A stretch of DNA of 64,000 nt, from the NCBI GenBank assembly GCA_017403145.1, contig JAFQOO010000005.1:171141-235140 (forward strand). The letters run 5' to 3'. The notes under the pieces were generated by a model. That model made no database searches. It saw only the letters and a list, made by a program, of their open reading frames with translations, and was not told where the DNA came from. The stretch's first letter is position 1. Every line of letters starts with the position of its first letter. The position numbers and the translations under genes were made by a program. Shown here piece by piece: positions 37,034 to 46,345 of the stretch. This stretch comes from Clostridia bacterium. GTDB lineage: Bacteria; Bacillota; Clostridia; Christensenellales; DTU072.

Positions 37034-37732
37034 TTAAGATTGTAAAATTTTAAGCAGTCTGTCGGCAAGCGACGATATTTCCTTACTAGAAAGAGCCCTT
37101 TCGTCTTGCGAAATATCTATTACCTCGTCAAAAGTGATATCGACGGGCCTATTATCAAAAACAATTATTCTATCTGCAAGTAGTAGAGCTTCGTTTAGGT
37201 CGTGCGTTATAAGAATTACGGTTTTATTATCTTTAGATAATAGTTTTAGAAAATATCTTTCTAGTTTTGACTTTAACGCAGTATCAAGCCCCCTAAACGG
37301 TTCGTCCATAATTAGAAGTTTGGATGGATATAAAAAGCCTCTAGCAAGAGCAACGCGTTGCGCCATACCTGTAGACAGGTTCTGCGGGTAGGAATTTATT
37401 TCACCTTTTAGCTCTACCTGTTCAAGTATATCGATAATAGCCTTTTCTCTTTCAACTTTATCTTTTATTACGTGCGAAACTGCATACGACAAGTTTTGTT
37501 TAACAGTCAATGATGGAATAAGCGATGCTTCACCAAACACGTAGGATATATTGCCATCGCACTCGATTTTTCCATCATAATCAATCAAGCCCGCAATAAT
37601 TTTAAGCAAAGTCGTTTTACCAATACCCGACCTTCCCATTATAGCGGTAATCTTACCTTTTTCGCATTCAAGGTTAAAATTTTCGAAAATATTCTTATCG
37701 CCGTAGCTTTTATTCAAATTTATAATTCTCAT
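37034..37732 (-). CDS. ABC importer ATPase (SsuB/TauB/ThiZ type)
   Basis: A 232-residue ABC ATPase with Walker A MGRSGIGKTTLLKII, Q-loop region VFGEASLIP, signature LSTGMAQRVALARGFLY, Walker B LLIMDEPFRGLD and H-loop ITHDLNEALLLADRI. All catalytic motifs are intact. It overlaps the permease by four bases and energises import by the three-gene transporter. Substrate not deducible; this subfamily takes up sulfonates, nitrate, or thiamine precursors. Confidence 0.93.
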   Translation of the reverse strand: MRIINLNKSYGDKNIFENFNLECEKGKITAIMGRSGIGKTTLLKIIAGLIDYDGKIECDGNISYVFGEASLIPSLTVKQNLSYAVSHVIKDKVEREKAIIDILEQVELKGEINSYPQNLSTGMAQRVALARGFLYPSKLLIMDEPFRGLDTALKSKLERYFLKLLSKDNKTVILITHDLNEALLLADRIIVFDNRPVDITFDEVIDISQDERALSSKEISSLADRLLKILQS

Positions 37733-38505
37733 TTTTTAACCCTCACAGCAAAAAGTTTTATTAAAGAAAACACTCCTTCTAAAGCATAACTTAGTGTTAT
37801 TGCCATTATCGTCCAACCAAGCAATTCGGCTGTATCAAAATACATTTTGCTAATTTGCATATTAACACCCATTGATGAGAAGGTTTGAGCAAGCACTTCA
37901 CCTGCAATAGTTACTTTAACACCAAGTGATACGTTTGCTTTCATTGCATCCAAAGAAGTTGGCAAAATTTCCGGAACGTAAAGCCCTACTATGCGCTTCC
38001 ATACAGGCACCTTATAAGCTTTACTCATATCAATTAACTCAAGACTTATACCGTTTAGAGAACTCAAAAATGATGCATAGAGTTGTGGGAATAATATCAA
38101 GAATGCAATTAATATAGGTGCAGAATTAGAATCTAGCCAAATTAGAGCTAGCAATATAATGGACATTGTAGGAACGGAACGCAATATAACGATTATTGGG
38201 CTTATTACTTTTGCAAATTGTGGAATAACGTAACCTATTATAGCAAAAACTATTGCACATAAAACTGCTATAGCAAATGCGTATAACGACCTTCCTAAAG
38301 TGCTACCAACCGCTAGCCAAAAATCTTCCTTTCCCAATAAAACAAACAATCTTTTTAACGATTGAATGGGCGTAGGTAATATCATTTCTACGTCAACTAC
38401 TTTTGAAGCAATAAACCATATAAGCAAGAAGAGCCCTACCCCTAAAATGGGGTAGAGCAAATTTGTTAAATTTAGTGATTTAAGTTTCAAAAGTAATTTT
38501 TTCAT
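37729..38505 (-). CDS. ABC importer permease (SsuC/TauC/ThiX type)
   Basis: A 258-residue protein with about six membrane segments and the coupling motif typical of binding-protein-dependent permeases (VPEILPTSLDAMKANVSLGVKV). N-terminal region LILPTPIQSLKRLFVLL-like (MILPTPIQSLKRL) matches SsuC/TauC proteins. It lies three bases after the substrate-binding protein gene and overlaps the ATPase gene by four bases. Confidence 0.92.
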   Translation of the reverse strand: MKKLLLKLKSLNLTNLLYPILGVGLFLLIWFIASKVVDVEMILPTPIQSLKRLFVLLGKEDFWLAVGSTLGRSLYAFAIAVLCAIVFAIIGYVIPQFAKVISPIIVILRSVPTMSIILLALIWLDSNSAPILIAFLILFPQLYASFLSSLNGISLELIDMSKAYKVPVWKRIVGLYVPEILPTSLDAMKANVSLGVKVTIAGEVLAQTFSSMGVNMQISKMYFDTAELLGWTIMAITLSYALEGVFSLIKLFAVRVKK

Positions 38506-38508
38506 AAG

Positions 38509-39543
38509 TTATACTACATAATAGAATGCGTCGTTTGGTACACTACCACCAACAGTTTGGGGATTAAAACCGTGCAATGCGCTTAAATAGGTATTAACGT
38601 TAGCTTTAGCATTATTAGCTCTTACAATATTAATATTGCACTTTTGAACGATTGCGTTTGATAAACCTTGAAGAGCAGTTGACCCGGCTTCTTGTAAAGC
38701 GCTACCTGCCTCGGTTGCATTGCTGTTTACCCACGTAGCATTTTCTTCCATTTTATCAAGGAACCAATCGATAAATTCATTGTGATTTCCATCAAGAATA
38801 CTACTATTTACAAATACGCTTGCTTGAGGGAAGCCACCACTTGTAGCGGTTGCACCATTCCATAAATCTTGAATAGAGAATAACGTAGTTGTTCCAGCAT
38901 TAGCATTTGCTTTAGTTACAGCGGGCTCGCCCATTATACCGAACTTAGCTTTATTTTGTTTCAATAAAGGAATAAGTTCGCTACCAGCGCTAACGTATTT
39001 TAGAGCAACGTATTCACTACTTTCAACGTCGGTTGCTTGGTAAGGAATATCATAATAGTCAAGTATATATTTGAAGGTTAAATCGGGAGTTGCACCTTGA
39101 CCGATATTATAAACGGTTTGACCTTTTAATGAAGAAAGTTGTTCTTGGATGGTGTTACCAACAACTTCACCCTTTCCAACCATATAAAGAGCACCTTGAA
39201 CAGCAGTTGCGACAAGCTTATATTTACCATTGTTTTTATTATATTGAGTTGCGCCGGCATTAGTAGGAGCAATCGCAATGGTTGCTTGACCGCTAGCAAG
39301 TCTAGCACCTATTCCTTCGGACCCGGTTACAACCTCATAGTTTATTTGATAACCATCGAAGGTAGGCTTATCCTTTAAAAGTTTAGCAATAGCAATTGCA
39401 GGACTACCATCGGGAACGCAAACGTTGATAACGATGGGGTCGCTTTCATCATTATCCCTATTATCACAGCCTATTAACGTAAACAAAGCAAGTGTGCTTA
39501 TTAGTAATAGTGTTACAACGGTTAGCAAAAATCTTCTTTTCAT
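38509..39543 (-). CDS. ABC importer substrate-binding lipoprotein
   Basis: A 344-residue protein with a lipoprotein signal peptide (lipobox LIGC at about residue 26) and a type II periplasmic-binding fold of the SsuA/ThiY/NMT1 kind: INVCVPDGSPAIAIAKLL, GSEGIGARLASGQATIAIAPTNAG and NIGQGATPDLTFKYIL. It delivers an unknown small ligand to the permease. It lies 15 bases after the TM1266-like gene and belongs to the same operon. Confidence 0.9.
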   Translation of the reverse strand: MKRRFLLTVVTLLLISTLALFTLIGCDNRDNDESDPIVINVCVPDGSPAIAIAKLLKDKPTFDGYQINYEVVTGSEGIGARLASGQATIAIAPTNAGATQYNKNNGKYKLVATAVQGALYMVGKGEVVGNTIQEQLSSLKGQTVYNIGQGATPDLTFKYILDYYDIPYQATDVESSEYVALKYVSAGSELIPLLKQNKAKFGIMGEPAVTKANANAGTTTLFSIQDLWNGATATSGGFPQASVFVNSSILDGNHNEFIDWFLDKMEENATWVNSNATEAGSALQEAGSTALQGLSNAIVQKCNINIVRANNAKANVNTYLSALHGFNPQTVGGSVPNDAFYYVV

Positions 39544-39558
39544 AATTTACACTTCCTT

Positions 39559-39810
39559 TTATTTTATTTCTATATTTGTTACCGCACTCTTAACAACAAC
39601 GTTATTTAGTCTACCAAGTTTGCCACTTAGTGCGGATATTTTCTCATTTGGACCTTCTACAACGATACTAATAGCTTGAATACCGTGGTCTCTATCCGGA
39701 ATTCCCATTCTACCAAGTATTATCTCACTAAAATCAGAAAGTAATGCTTGGACTTCCGGAACAACTTGTCTATCGGTAATAATAATGCCAATTACTCCTA
39801 TTTTATCCAT
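39559..39810 (-). CDS. TM1266-type putative regulator (iron-only hydrogenase associated)
   Basis: An 83-residue protein with ferredoxin/ACT-like pattern: VIGIIITDRQVVPEVQALL, ILGRMGIPDRDHGIQAISIVVEG and a C-terminal VVVKSAVTNIEIK strand. It matches the TM1266 family, related to the NikR C-terminal domain and usually linked to [FeFe]-hydrogenase maturation genes. No hydE, hydF or hydG is in the window. Here it leads an ABC importer operon, so it may sense the imported ligand. AAGGAG lies seven bases before the ATG but can be sequestered by a hairpin. Confidence 0.85.
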   Translation of the reverse strand: MDKIGVIGIIITDRQVVPEVQALLSDFSEIILGRMGIPDRDHGIQAISIVVEGPNEKISALSGKLGRLNNVVVKSAVTNIEIK

Positions 39811-39917
39811 AAAAAAATCTCCTTCGCGACGGAAAGAGACTATAATAGCATAGTGAATAAAACTATATTATTACAAACTTACTCTCCGAACGCATCATCG
39901 ATACAGGTTGTTTCTTT
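39811..39917 (-). promoter_or_regulatory. Structured 5' leader, candidate riboswitch-like element
   Basis: The 107-nt leader can form two exclusive helices. In one, CTCTTTC (39832-39838) pairs with GAAGGAG (39819-39825) and hides the Shine-Dalgarno sequence. In the other, CGGAGAG (39882-39888) pairs with CTTTCCG (39830-39836) and frees it, enclosing a further hairpin at 39842-39871. The two share 39832-39836, so only one can form. This is the logic of a translational switch. I recognise no known riboswitch class. Confidence 0.6.
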
Positions 39918-39923
39918 AATATA

Positions 39924-39953
39924 ATTATAACTTTATAGTAATTCGTATGTCAA
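39924..39953 (-). promoter_or_regulatory. Strong promoter of the TM1266-ABC operon
   Basis: On the minus strand a perfect TTGACA (39948-39953) and a perfect TATAAT (39924-39929) are separated by 18 bases. The -35 box lies in the last codons of the upstream ABC ATPase gene. Predicted start near 39917. Confidence 0.85.
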
Positions 39954-40952
39954 TAACTTTTCGTTTATTCTATCAAAAAGTTTTAGGGAGCTTACGTCGA
40001 TACTAACTTTTGTATCGTTAGAACAACATTCACCAACAAATTTTTCACCGGCAATATTTACGAAAACGTATTTATTTTCGGCAATATATTTTTTATAACT
40101 ACAATCAAATTGATAACCGCTGATATTCTCGGTTAGCTCGTAGCTAACAAAAACTTCGTTTGACTGATAATCAGAAGCAATCTTTAATTTCAATCCGTCG
40201 ATTTCGACGACGTTATCTACAACGCCACAGAGTATACGATTTTTATTGGGATTTACAAATTCATCAACAAGTAAAGTTTGCGGATTGGACTTCAGTTCCT
40301 CTAAAGTGCCAATTTGGTCTTGATATCCGTTATTTAAAACCAAGACTTTATCACTAAAAGAAAAAGCTTCTTCCACACTATCGGTAGCAAAAATCACGTT
40401 ACCTTTTAGTTTTGAAATTTTAGGTAAAAATTTGTCAAACAAATCCTTCCTTTCTTTACCGTTTGCAATAGAGAAAACGTCGTCAATCAAAGTTAAGGAA
40501 CTATCCCTCAATTCTAGTCTAGCTAATGCCAGAGCTATTATTTCGGGCGTGAATAGCCTAAATGCTTGTTCTTTAAAAAAGGCTTCAAGACCATAATCTT
40601 TAGCGGTTTGATAGGCAATTCCAAGCCTCTCGCTCTTGGGAATCTTGCGTAATTTTAAAGGATAGGTCAAGTTAAAAGAGACGGAACGATTTCTTATAAG
40701 ACCTCCGTCATCGTATACCATTCTTAGTCCCCTATCTTTGACTTTTAGATTAGTAATATCCTTTCCATCGAGAATGATACTACCGCTAGATGAAGGAAAA
40801 AGTCCAGCTATACATTTTAGAAGAGATGTTTTGCCCCCACCATTTTTAGACAAAACCGCCAATTTTTCTCCGTCATTAAGCACGAAACTAATGCCATTCA
40901 AGGCATTAGTTCCGTAAAAATAACTTTGATGTAAATCTTTAATTTCTAACAT
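39933..40952 (-). CDS. ABC ATPase homologue with degenerate catalytic motifs
   Basis: A 339-residue protein with an N-terminal ABC ATPase-like domain (about 1-215) and a C-terminal TOBE-like domain, as in MalK/PotA-type ATPases. Walker A (SKNGGGKTS, Lys41) and the Walker B Asp (LTLIDD) are retained. The Q-loop Gln is replaced by Asp (VYDDGG), the signature LSGGQ is replaced by LFTPE (133-137), the catalytic Glu after Walker B is Asp158 and the H-loop His is Asp191 (ATDSVEEA). It may bind ATP but probably does not hydrolyse it normally. No permease or binding protein is attached. It shares one base with the pgi stop (TAATG). Confidence 0.82.
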   Translation of the reverse strand: MLEIKDLHQSYFYGTNALNGISFVLNDGEKLAVLSKNGGGKTSLLKCIAGLFPSSSGSIILDGKDITNLKVKDRGLRMVYDDGGLIRNRSVSFNLTYPLKLRKIPKSERLGIAYQTAKDYGLEAFFKEQAFRLFTPEIIALALARLELRDSSLTLIDDVFSIANGKERKDLFDKFLPKISKLKGNVIFATDSVEEAFSFSDKVLVLNNGYQDQIGTLEELKSNPQTLLVDEFVNPNKNRILCGVVDNVVEIDGLKLKIASDYQSNEVFVSYELTENISGYQFDCSYKKYIAENKYVFVNIAGEKFVGECCSNDTKVSIDVSSLKLFDRINEKLLTYELL

Positions 40953-42364
40953 TAGATAATGTAATTTTCGCTCTTTTGGGGACGTGCTTTTAATTCAGCA
41001 GCCTTTTCTTCATAACCTGCTCTGCCGAGAAGTGCATAGGTTGCATTCTTACCCTCTTCAACGCCGGGTTGGTTAAAGGTATTGATATCGAACATAGCAC
41101 CGATATAAGCAGTTTCAAGCATAAAGAAGAACATAAGTTGTCCAATAGTATGCGCATTTACTTCGGGAAGAGTAATCATATTGTTTAGACGATTATTCTT
41201 TGTTAAAGCATATTCAGTAGCATACATTTCGGAGGTAATAAGCTCGTTTAGAGTATGTCCACTCAAGAATGAAACGCTGGGGAAATCTTCGCAACCGCCT
41301 GCAATAACTACTTCTTTGCGATAGTTTTCTACGCCGATAATAGTAACAACCTTATCAAAAGGTCCTTCGGTATAAAGTTGAACTTGGCTATGTTGGTCGG
41401 TAACGCCAAGAGCCTTTACGGGAGTTTGACCAACGTAAACCTTTTCACCTTTATTGTTTACAGCTTTACCAAGAGATTCGCCCCATAGTTGGCAATACCA
41501 GTCTGCCATAAGTTTTAAGGAATCTGCATAAGGCATCATAACGCTAATATTTTTGCCCTTTTGAATTGCTAGATATTGTAATGCTGCTGCGGCAAGTGCA
41601 GGATTTGATTTGATGTCGGATTTGCGACAAAGCTTATCCATATGAGCACAGCCTTTGAGCATTTCTTTGATATCGATACCAAGAACAGCTGCAGGGAAAA
41701 GACCTACGGGACAGATTTCACTAAATCTACCACCAACTCCATCGGGAATAATAAAGGTCTTAAGATTTTCTTTCTTAGCGATTTTAATAAGGTTACCATT
41801 TTTAGCATCGGTAGTAGCAATAATGTGTTCGTTAGCCTTATCACCATATTTTTCCTTAAGGATATTCATTATAATAAGATATTGGCTCATTGTTTCGGAA
41901 GTAGAACCACTCTTAGTAATAACGTTGAATACGGTTTTGTCAAGGTCAAGAATATCGAGAAGAGAAGCCATTCTTTCGGGGTCAACGTTGTCTTCAACGT
42001 AGAATTTGGGAGCTTTTCTTTGATTACGCTTCAATTCGTTATGGCGCAAATGGCAAAGAGCTTGGAAAACAGCCATAGGACCAAGAGCAGAGCCACCAAT
42101 ACCTAAAACGACGAACGCATCGCAATTGCGTCTTACTATTTTAGCGGTATTCATAATATCTTTTACAACTTCTGCTTGATTATAAGGAAGTTCGCTCCAG
42201 CCCATCATACCGGTACCACGGTTCAATTTAAAATAGGTATGAGCTTGAACAGCTAGATTTTTGGTTCCTGCAAGTTCTTTATCGGTAATACCTTGCTCAG
42301 CACCAACGTAGGTAGACATCATGTTATTGTAGTCAAACTTAATAGATGTGTATTCTTTTTTCAT
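40952..42364 (-). CDS. pgi: Glucose-6-phosphate isomerase
   Basis: A 470-residue SIS-fold enzyme with VVLGIGGSALGPMAVF, NVITKSGSTSETMSQYLI, GVGGRFSEICPVGLFPAAVLGID and VTDQHSQVQLYTEGP. Catalytic Glu, His and Lys regions of PGI are recognisable, so it should interconvert glucose-6-phosphate and fructose-6-phosphate in glycolysis. It lies 12 bases after a sugar-phosphate isomerase-like gene. The extra N-terminal residues are normal for the clostridial form. Confidence 0.96.
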   Translation of the reverse strand: MKKEYTSIKFDYNNMMSTYVGAEQGITDKELAGTKNLAVQAHTYFKLNRGTGMMGWSELPYNQAEVVKDIMNTAKIVRRNCDAFVVLGIGGSALGPMAVFQALCHLRHNELKRNQRKAPKFYVEDNVDPERMASLLDILDLDKTVFNVITKSGSTSETMSQYLIIMNILKEKYGDKANEHIIATTDAKNGNLIKIAKKENLKTFIIPDGVGGRFSEICPVGLFPAAVLGIDIKEMLKGCAHMDKLCRKSDIKSNPALAAAALQYLAIQKGKNISVMMPYADSLKLMADWYCQLWGESLGKAVNNKGEKVYVGQTPVKALGVTDQHSQVQLYTEGPFDKVVTIIGVENYRKEVVIAGGCEDFPSVSFLSGHTLNELITSEMYATEYALTKNNRLNNMITLPEVNAHTIGQLMFFFMLETAYIGAMFDINTFNQPGVEEGKNATYALLGRAGYEEKAAELKARPQKSENYII

Positions 42365-42376
42365 TTGGTCTCCTTT

Positions 42377-43177
42377 TTAGCCTTTTTGGGCTTCTATAAC
42401 ACATTTTTGTAAATATTCGTAGCTTCTATATACTTCGTCGAAGCTATCGTAATTTCTTGCATAAAGTTCCATAAGTAGCGGTCCATCATAATCAATTGAT
42501 ATCAACTTACGGAACAAATCAGTAAAGTCTACAATCCCTTTTCCCGGTAGAGCTAAACTTCCATCATTATGGTAATCGCAAAGATGAACGTTAACTAAAT
42601 CTTTTCCCATAACTTTAATATACTCGTCAACCGATATTTTCGATTGCATAGCTTGTTTTATATCAAGAGTTGCCTTTATGTCAACCTTTTCTTTCAACTT
42701 TTCAAAAAATTCGGGATTACTAAAGAAAGTCCAATGAACGTTCTCGTATGCTATTTGGCAACGTCCGCCATATTCTAGCATAATGGAATTTAATTCCTTT
42801 AGTCGTTTTCCCATCCAATCATAATTTATGTTGTAAGGTGTTCTTTTTAATCTAGGTGGACCGTGAAAGGTATAATAATTGGCGTTTAACCTAGCCCCAG
42901 CTTCTGCCGCTTGACGAAAAAAGAACTCACAATCTTCCCTTGTACGGGGGGAAGCATTGAAAAGCTCCCCCTCGTATTGTAAGTTTAATGTATGTATGCT
43001 ATGTATGTCAAGTTTTCCTTTGCGCTCAAGTAGCATATCAACAAACTCCTTCCGGTATTCCCGGAAGGTAGTTAGAAAAATTTCACATACTTCAACGCCC
43101 ATAGCGTTTAGTATATTTAACGTATCCTCTGTTTCAGATTTAAGAAAAAAGGATGCTGTAGATATACCTACTTTCAT
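42377..43177 (-). CDS. Sugar phosphate isomerase/epimerase-like TIM-barrel protein
   Basis: A 266-residue protein of the AP-endonuclease-2/xylose-isomerase-like family. It contains VGISTASFFLKSETEDTL, YYTFHGPPRLKR, IAYENVHWTFFSN, VNVHLCDYHNDGS and PLLMELYARNYDSF, with the His, Glu and Asp residues that normally bind a metal ion. The substrate is unknown. Proteins of this type isomerise or epimerise sugars, or act on sugar phosphates. It lies between hpf and pgi, suggesting a role in carbohydrate metabolism. Confidence 0.85.
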   Translation of the reverse strand: MKVGISTASFFLKSETEDTLNILNAMGVEVCEIFLTTFREYRKEFVDMLLERKGKLDIHSIHTLNLQYEGELFNASPRTREDCEFFFRQAAEAGARLNANYYTFHGPPRLKRTPYNINYDWMGKRLKELNSIMLEYGGRCQIAYENVHWTFFSNPEFFEKLKEKVDIKATLDIKQAMQSKISVDEYIKVMGKDLVNVHLCDYHNDGSLALPGKGIVDFTDLFRKLISIDYDGPLLMELYARNYDSFDEVYRSYEYLQKCVIEAQKG

Positions 43178-43185
43178 ATTGAATT

Positions 43186-43716
43186 TTAATATTCAGGAGT
43201 CAATAGACCATAATCACCATCGTGGCGCTTGTAAACAACGGATACTTTGTTATTTTCTGCATTAACGAATACGTAGAAGTCGTGGTCTAGTAATTCTAGT
43301 TCAGCAACAGCTTCGTCAACGGTAATTATAGAAATATCAAAGTTTTTGACTTTAACAACCTTACCGGGCTTTTCTTTTGCGGGAGCAATTTCCTCGTCAA
43401 GTTTAAGAGGAAGAGCCTTCTTGGGTTGCTTAGAAAGCATTCTATCACGATATTTCGAAAGTTGTCTTTCTAGTTTGGGGATAATTAGGTCGATGTTGTC
43501 GTACATATTGTCGCTTGTTACTTCTGACCTAACAAGTGCGCCACCAACACTGATGGTTATTTCCATAGTGAACTTATCTTTACCAACGGTGGAGAGTTTG
43601 ATTTTTGCTGCTCCCTCTTTTGAAAAATACTTATCAAATCTAGAAAGTTTTTTCTCGATAACGGAAACAAGACGATTGCCTTCATTGTAGCCTTTTGAAA
43701 TTAGTTCGATACGCAT
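43186..43716 (-). CDS. hpf: Long-form ribosome hibernation promoting factor
   Basis: A 176-residue protein with the N-terminal S30AE domain (about 1-95: VIEKKLSRFDKYF, KFTMEITISVGGALVRSEV, NMYDNIDLIIPKLERQLSKYRDRM) and the C-terminal dimerisation domain (about 118-176: TVDEAVAELELLDHDFYVFVNAENNKVSVVYKRHDGDYGLL). The long form joins ribosomes into 100S dimers in stationary phase. AAAGGAGG lies seven bases before the ATG. It follows clpC by 17 bases. Confidence 0.95.
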   Translation of the reverse strand: MRIELISKGYNEGNRLVSVIEKKLSRFDKYFSKEGAAKIKLSTVGKDKFTMEITISVGGALVRSEVTSDNMYDNIDLIIPKLERQLSKYRDRMLSKQPKKALPLKLDEEIAPAKEKPGKVVKVKNFDISIITVDEAVAELELLDHDFYVFVNAENNKVSVVYKRHDGDYGLLTPEY

Positions 43717-43733
43717 AGAAGTACCTCCTTTGG

Positions 43734-46343
43734 TTAGTTTTTATTAAATACGATTTCACCGTCGACGACGTCGATAGTTACGTCGGATTCGTTAGTAATA
43801 CGTCCGCTAATGATTTCTTCGCTGAGTTTATCTTCGAATATCTTTTGAACAGCGCGCTTTAGCGGTCTAGCGCCATATTCAAGGTCGGTGCCCTTTTCCA
43901 ACAAATATTGTAAAACAGCATCGGTATAGCTAAGCTTAATACCTTTTTCTTTCAAGATATCGATAACTTTACCAATCATAATGCCTGCAATTTTTTCAAG
44001 AGAAGGTTTATCGAGCTTACGGAATATTATAATATCATCGATACGATTTATAAATTCGGGATTCATAGCATCTTTCAATGCAGAAAGTTGCTTTTCTTTC
44101 ATACTTTCGTAATCGCTTGCAGCTTCAATGCTTTGTCCAAAGCCTACTCTCTTCATTTTGAGTATATCTTTAGCACCAATATTGGAAGTCATTATTATTA
44201 CGGTATTCTTAAATGATACTACCCTACCGTGGCTGTCGGTAAGTCTACCTTCATCAAGAATTTGTAATAATAAATTGAATACTTCGGGGTGAGCTTTTTC
44301 GATTTCGTCGAATAAGACAATAGAATATGGTTTTCTTCTTACCTTTTCGGTTAATTGTCCACCTTCATCGTAACCAACGTAACCGGGAGCAGAACCAATT
44401 AGACGAGAAACGTTAATCTTCTCCATATATTCGCTCATATCGATACGAATAAGCATATTTTCGTCGCCGAACATACTTTCGGCAAGAGCTTTGGTTAGCT
44501 CGGTTTTACCTACACCCGTAGGTCCTAGGAACATAAAGGTTCCGATGGGCTTTTTGGGGTCCTTTAACCCTGCTCTAGAACGTTTTATAGCCCTAGCAAC
44601 AGCGCTTACCGCTTCATCTTGACCGATAACTCTCTTCTTTAGTTCCGATTCGAGTTGTAAAAGCTTAATGCTTTCTTCCTCGGTTAGATTAGAAATAGGT
44701 ATATTTGTCCATTCCGAAACTATTTCGGCAATTTGTTCTTCACCAATCGATAAAACTCCGGAAGTAATATCGTTACCCCACTTTAGTTTTAACTCTTTGA
44801 TTTGAGCGTCTACGTTATCGCGTTCACCTTTTAGCGTATTTGCTTTAACAAAGTCTTCGTCTTTGGTTGCTTGTTGTATACTATCATTAAGAATGGAACG
44901 ATGGTTCTCAAGTTCAACGATTTCCGTGGGCATAACCATTGCGTTTACACGCATTTTAGATGCAGCTTCGTCGATAGCATCTATTGCTTTATCGGGTAAG
45001 TACCTATCCGCAACGTATCTATCCGTTAAAGTAGCTGCAGCGACCAAGGCATCGTCGGTAATTTGCACCATATGGTGGGTTTGATATTTGTCCCTAATTC
45101 CCTTTAAGATTTGTATAGTATCTTCTACTGACGGAGGGTCGACCATTATAGGCTTAAAGCGACGCTCTAAAGCAGCATCTTTTTCAATATGTTTACGATA
45201 CTCGTCAATCGTAGTTGCACCAATTGTAGGTATATCGCCACGAGCTAACAAAGGTTTAAGTAGGTTTGCAATCGTAGCACCGCCATCGTTGTCGCCTACC
45301 GACATAATCATATGCATTTCATCGATAAAGAGTATAGTTTTATCATCTTCTAACTCTTTGAGCATATTTTTAAATCTTTCTTCAAATTCGCCACGGAATT
45401 TAGTACCGGCGACTAAAGAACCTACGTCGAGAGCAAAAATTCGCTTATCTTTTATAATATTAGGTACTTTGCCTTCGGCAATTGCTTGAGCGAGTCCTTC
45501 TACTATAGCAGTTTTACCTACGCCGGGTTCACCGATAATCAATGGATTATTCTTTGTTCTACGCGAAAGAACACGTAGCACTTGTTCGATTTCCTTTTCT
45601 CTACCGATTACAGGGTCGTACTTTCCGTTTTTAGCATTGGCAGTCATATCGGTACCAAAAGCCTTCAATTCATCACTAATATCATCATTATTTTCGGGTT
45701 TTGATTTATTAGGTTTATTAGCCTTAGGTCCTTTTTGTGCATTTATTGATTTCATTAAATCGTTAAAATCCTTACTATCGGATGCAACGAATTTAAAAAA
45801 TGGTGTACTACTATTTTTCGAACCGAAACCACCGCTAAATAAATCGTTAAATAGCTTATCAAATCCAAACACGTCAACTTCGTTATCAATGTTGTCCTCG
45901 GTGGTATCATCCTCGTCTTTTATTTCGTGGAAAGATTCGGATATATAGTTGACGTCGTTTGATGATATTTTAAATTCGGCAAGTATTTTAGCAGCAGCGC
46001 AACTTTTATCGACCATCAAACCAAGAAGTAAGTGGTCGGTATCGATAAGTTTATCGTCGTTTCTGGTTGCTTGAGCATAGGCGTGTGTAAAAACGCGTTC
46101 TACTTGGCTTTGTATTAAAACGGGGTTATAATTTTTACCGGCATATTCATTTAGAGCCTGATATACCCTTTCTTTATCAACCTTGTATTGTTTCAAAATA
46201 TCATAAGCATAAGTATCTTCCACCGTTACCATTGCGGCTAATATATGTTCGGTAGCATAACTTTTTAGTTTTAAACGTTCCGCAAATTCTTGCGCTTTCT
46301 TAAGCACTTTAATTGCGTCGCTAGTAAATCTATATTGGTTCAT
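43734..46343 (-). CDS. clpC: Clp ATPase, ClpC type
   Basis: An 869-residue double AAA+ protein with an N-terminal Clp repeat domain (about 1-150), an acidic linker (about 150-235), AAA-1 Walker [19 protein letters not shown] and Walker [11 protein letters not shown], a short coiled middle part with a UVR-like segment (about 505-535), and AAA-2 Walker [21 protein letters not shown] with [20 protein letters not shown]. The short middle domain fits ClpC rather than ClpB. It unfolds substrates for ClpP. ctsR and mcsAB are not upstream, unlike Bacillus. It lies three bases after galU. Confidence 0.93.
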   Translation of the reverse strand: MNQYRFTSDAIKVLKKAQEFAERLKLKSYATEHILAAMVTVEDTYAYDILKQYKVDKERVYQALNEYAGKNYNPVLIQSQVERVFTHAYAQATRNDDKLIDTDHLLLGLMVDKSCAAAKILAEFKISSNDVNYISESFHEIKDEDDTTEDNIDNEVDVFGFDKLFNDLFSGGFGSKNSSTPFFKFVASDSKDFNDLMKSINAQKGPKANKPNKSKPENNDDISDELKAFGTDMTANAKNGKYDPVIGREKEIEQVLRVLSRRTKNNPLIIGEPGVGKTAIVEGLAQAIAEGKVPNIIKDKRIFALDVGSLVAGTKFRGEFEERFKNMLKELEDDKTILFIDEMHMIMSVGDNDGGATIANLLKPLLARGDIPTIGATTIDEYRKHIEKDAALERRFKPIMVDPPSVEDTIQILKGIRDKYQTHHMVQITDDALVAAATLTDRYVADRYLPDKAIDAIDEAASKMRVNAMVMPTEIVELENHRSILNDSIQQATKDEDFVKANTLKGERDNVDAQIKELKLKWGNDITSGVLSIGEEQIAEIVSEWTNIPISNLTEEESIKLLQLESELKKRVIGQDEAVSAVARAIKRSRAGLKDPKKPIGTFMFLGPTGVGKTELTKALAESMFGDENMLIRIDMSEYMEKINVSRLIGSAPGYVGYDEGGQLTEKVRRKPYSIVLFDEIEKAHPEVFNLLLQILDEGRLTDSHGRVVSFKNTVIIMTSNIGAKDILKMKRVGFGQSIEAASDYESMKEKQLSALKDAMNPEFINRIDDIIIFRKLDKPSLEKIAGIMIGKVIDILKEKGIKLSYTDAVLQYLLEKGTDLEYGARPLKRAVQKIFEDKLSEEIISGRITNESDVTIDVVDGEIVFNKN

Positions 46344-46345
46344 TT

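Noticed and set aside
39811..39917. T-box or THF riboswitch, because of GGAGAGTAAG
   Set aside because: The T-box TGGNACCGCG element and a full stem I are absent, and the conserved THF core is not present; only a short similarity remains.
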